Shown here piece by piece: positions 63,429 through 64,000 of a DNA stretch of 64,000 nt. The stretch covers positions 1-64,000 of the forward strand of contig JACNMN010000007.1 of NCBI GenBank assembly GCA_020622165.1, written 5' to 3'. This DNA is from Boseongicola sp. H5. GTDB taxonomy: Bacteria; Pseudomonadota; Alphaproteobacteria; Rhodobacterales; Rhodobacteraceae. A model generated the notes under the pieces. It was not told where the DNA came from. It saw nothing but the letters and a program-made list of their open reading frames with translations, and did no database searches. A program made the translations under genes and the position numbers. The stretch's first letter is position 1. Each line of letters starts with the position of its first letter.

Positions 63429-64000
63429 AAGGTATCCTTTTCGAACAAATCCGTCAGCTCAAAGCGGGTCACGTCGACCAGACCCAGATCGGATATCCGA
63501 AGTTCCGGGATGACCACCAGCGCCAGAAGCGAATGCTGCATATAGGCATTGTTGAGCGTGCAGCCACAGGCCACCATCGCTTCGACCATCGCCTGTGCTT
63601 TCGCGGCCACCTCCGCGGCCGGGCGGTCGGACATCAATCCGGCGATCGGCAGGTCCACCAGCGCCAGCTCCGCGCCATCCCTGAAAACGGTCACACCGCC
63701 GCCAACCTCCGCCAGCCGCATGCTGGCTCTGGCCATGCTGTCCCGATCCGTGCCGACCACGATCATGTGATGGCTGTCATGGGCCACGGTCGAGGCAACG
63801 GCGACATTGCCCTGATATCCGAAGCCCGAGACGAACCCGTTGACCACGCCGCCCGTGCCCTTGTGCCGTTCGACCAATGCGATCTGGCAGACGTCGCCCG
63901 CCCCCTCCACCACGCCATCGCGCACCGGCAGATCGGCGGTCAGCGCCCTGGTCGGCGCCTGGTTCTCCACCACGCCGATCACCTTGGCCTTGACCTGATT
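63425..64000 (-). CDS. ade: Adenine deaminase, C-terminal part (runs off window)
   Basis: This enzyme deaminates adenine to hypoxanthine. The last 191 codons are visible; the 5' part lies beyond 64000. Present are GVVENQAPTRALTADLPVRD, VSGFGYQGNVAVASTVAHDS followed by HHMIVVGTDRDSMARA, and ACGCTLNNAYMQHSLLALVV, the C-terminal pattern of the Ade family (amidohydrolase). It is coupled to amn by a 4-base overlap, so adenine made by Amn is passed to hypoxanthine salvage. Confidence 0.93.
   Translation of the reverse strand, partial: NQVKAKVIGVVENQAPTRALTADLPVRDGVVEGAGDVCQIALVERHKGTGGVVNGFVSGFGYQGNVAVASTVAHDSHHMIVVGTDRDSMARASMRLAEVGGGVTVFRDGAELALVDLPIAGLMSDRPAAEVAAKAQAMVEAMVACGCTLNNAYMQHSLLALVVIPELRISDLGLVDVTRFELTDLFEKDTL

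Overview
The window is GC-rich and densely coded. It looks like the chromosome of an alphaproteobacterium of the Rhodobacterales, most likely the Roseobacter group. Three things suggest this: a flagellar cluster carrying flaF, flbT, a DUF1217-type gene and motE; a Rhodobacter-type petABC operon with a twin-arginine Rieske protein; and the ubiB-ubiE / mutM / enoyl-CoA hydratase / rpsT / dnaA / dnaN / recF / gyrB order. I see no insertion sequence, prophage, CRISPR array or integrated element.

Positions 1-116 hold the 3' end of a probable RTX-type secreted protein. Positions 199-33000 are one almost continuous flagellar cluster with several blocks transcribed in opposite directions. They are motB, then flgE-flgK-flgL-flgI (+); fliF-fliH-fliN-fliP and a short FliG-like gene (-); fliL, a DUF6468-like gene, motE, motA, a large secreted protein of unknown function, a lytic transglycosylase, flhA-fliR-flhB and a FliJ-like gene (+); a second FliL-like gene, flgH-flgA-flgG-flgF-fliQ-fliE-flgC-flgB (-); fliI (+); a DUF1217-type gene, flbT, flaF, flagellin, flgN and flgJ (-); and fliK-flgD (+). 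Genes are commonly coupled by 1-4 base start/stop overlaps. Together they supply the export apparatus, rod, rings, hook, hook-filament junction, filament and stator. Neither a full-length fliG nor any fliM, fliD or fliS is present. Five intergenic regions of the cluster share a NTAR-N7-NTAR-like site resembling the CtrA box, which suggests one regulator for the cluster.

Positions 33049-45021 are a housekeeping and replication region. It holds ubiquinone synthesis (ubiB, ubiE), DNA repair (mutM), a crotonase, ribosomal protein S20 with a terminator, a long non-coding interval with a direct repeat and a hairpin, dnaA-dnaN-recF-gyrB, and tRNA-Lys(UUU).

Positions 45119-54570 carry dapF-mtaB and a compact run of stress or detoxification genes (two GST-like proteins, a PaiB-like flavoprotein, a GNAT acetyltransferase), then malonyl-CoA synthetase on the minus strand, then the cytochrome bc1 operon petABC with a strong terminator.

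Positions 54573-64000 hold the thiBPQ thiamine transporter under a TPP riboswitch, divergent aroC, two unrecognised genes with pilin-like N-terminal helices (one fused to a beta-rich domain), an EamA exporter, an HU protein with a terminator, and a coupled AMP nucleosidase / adenine deaminase pair whose second gene runs off the window end.
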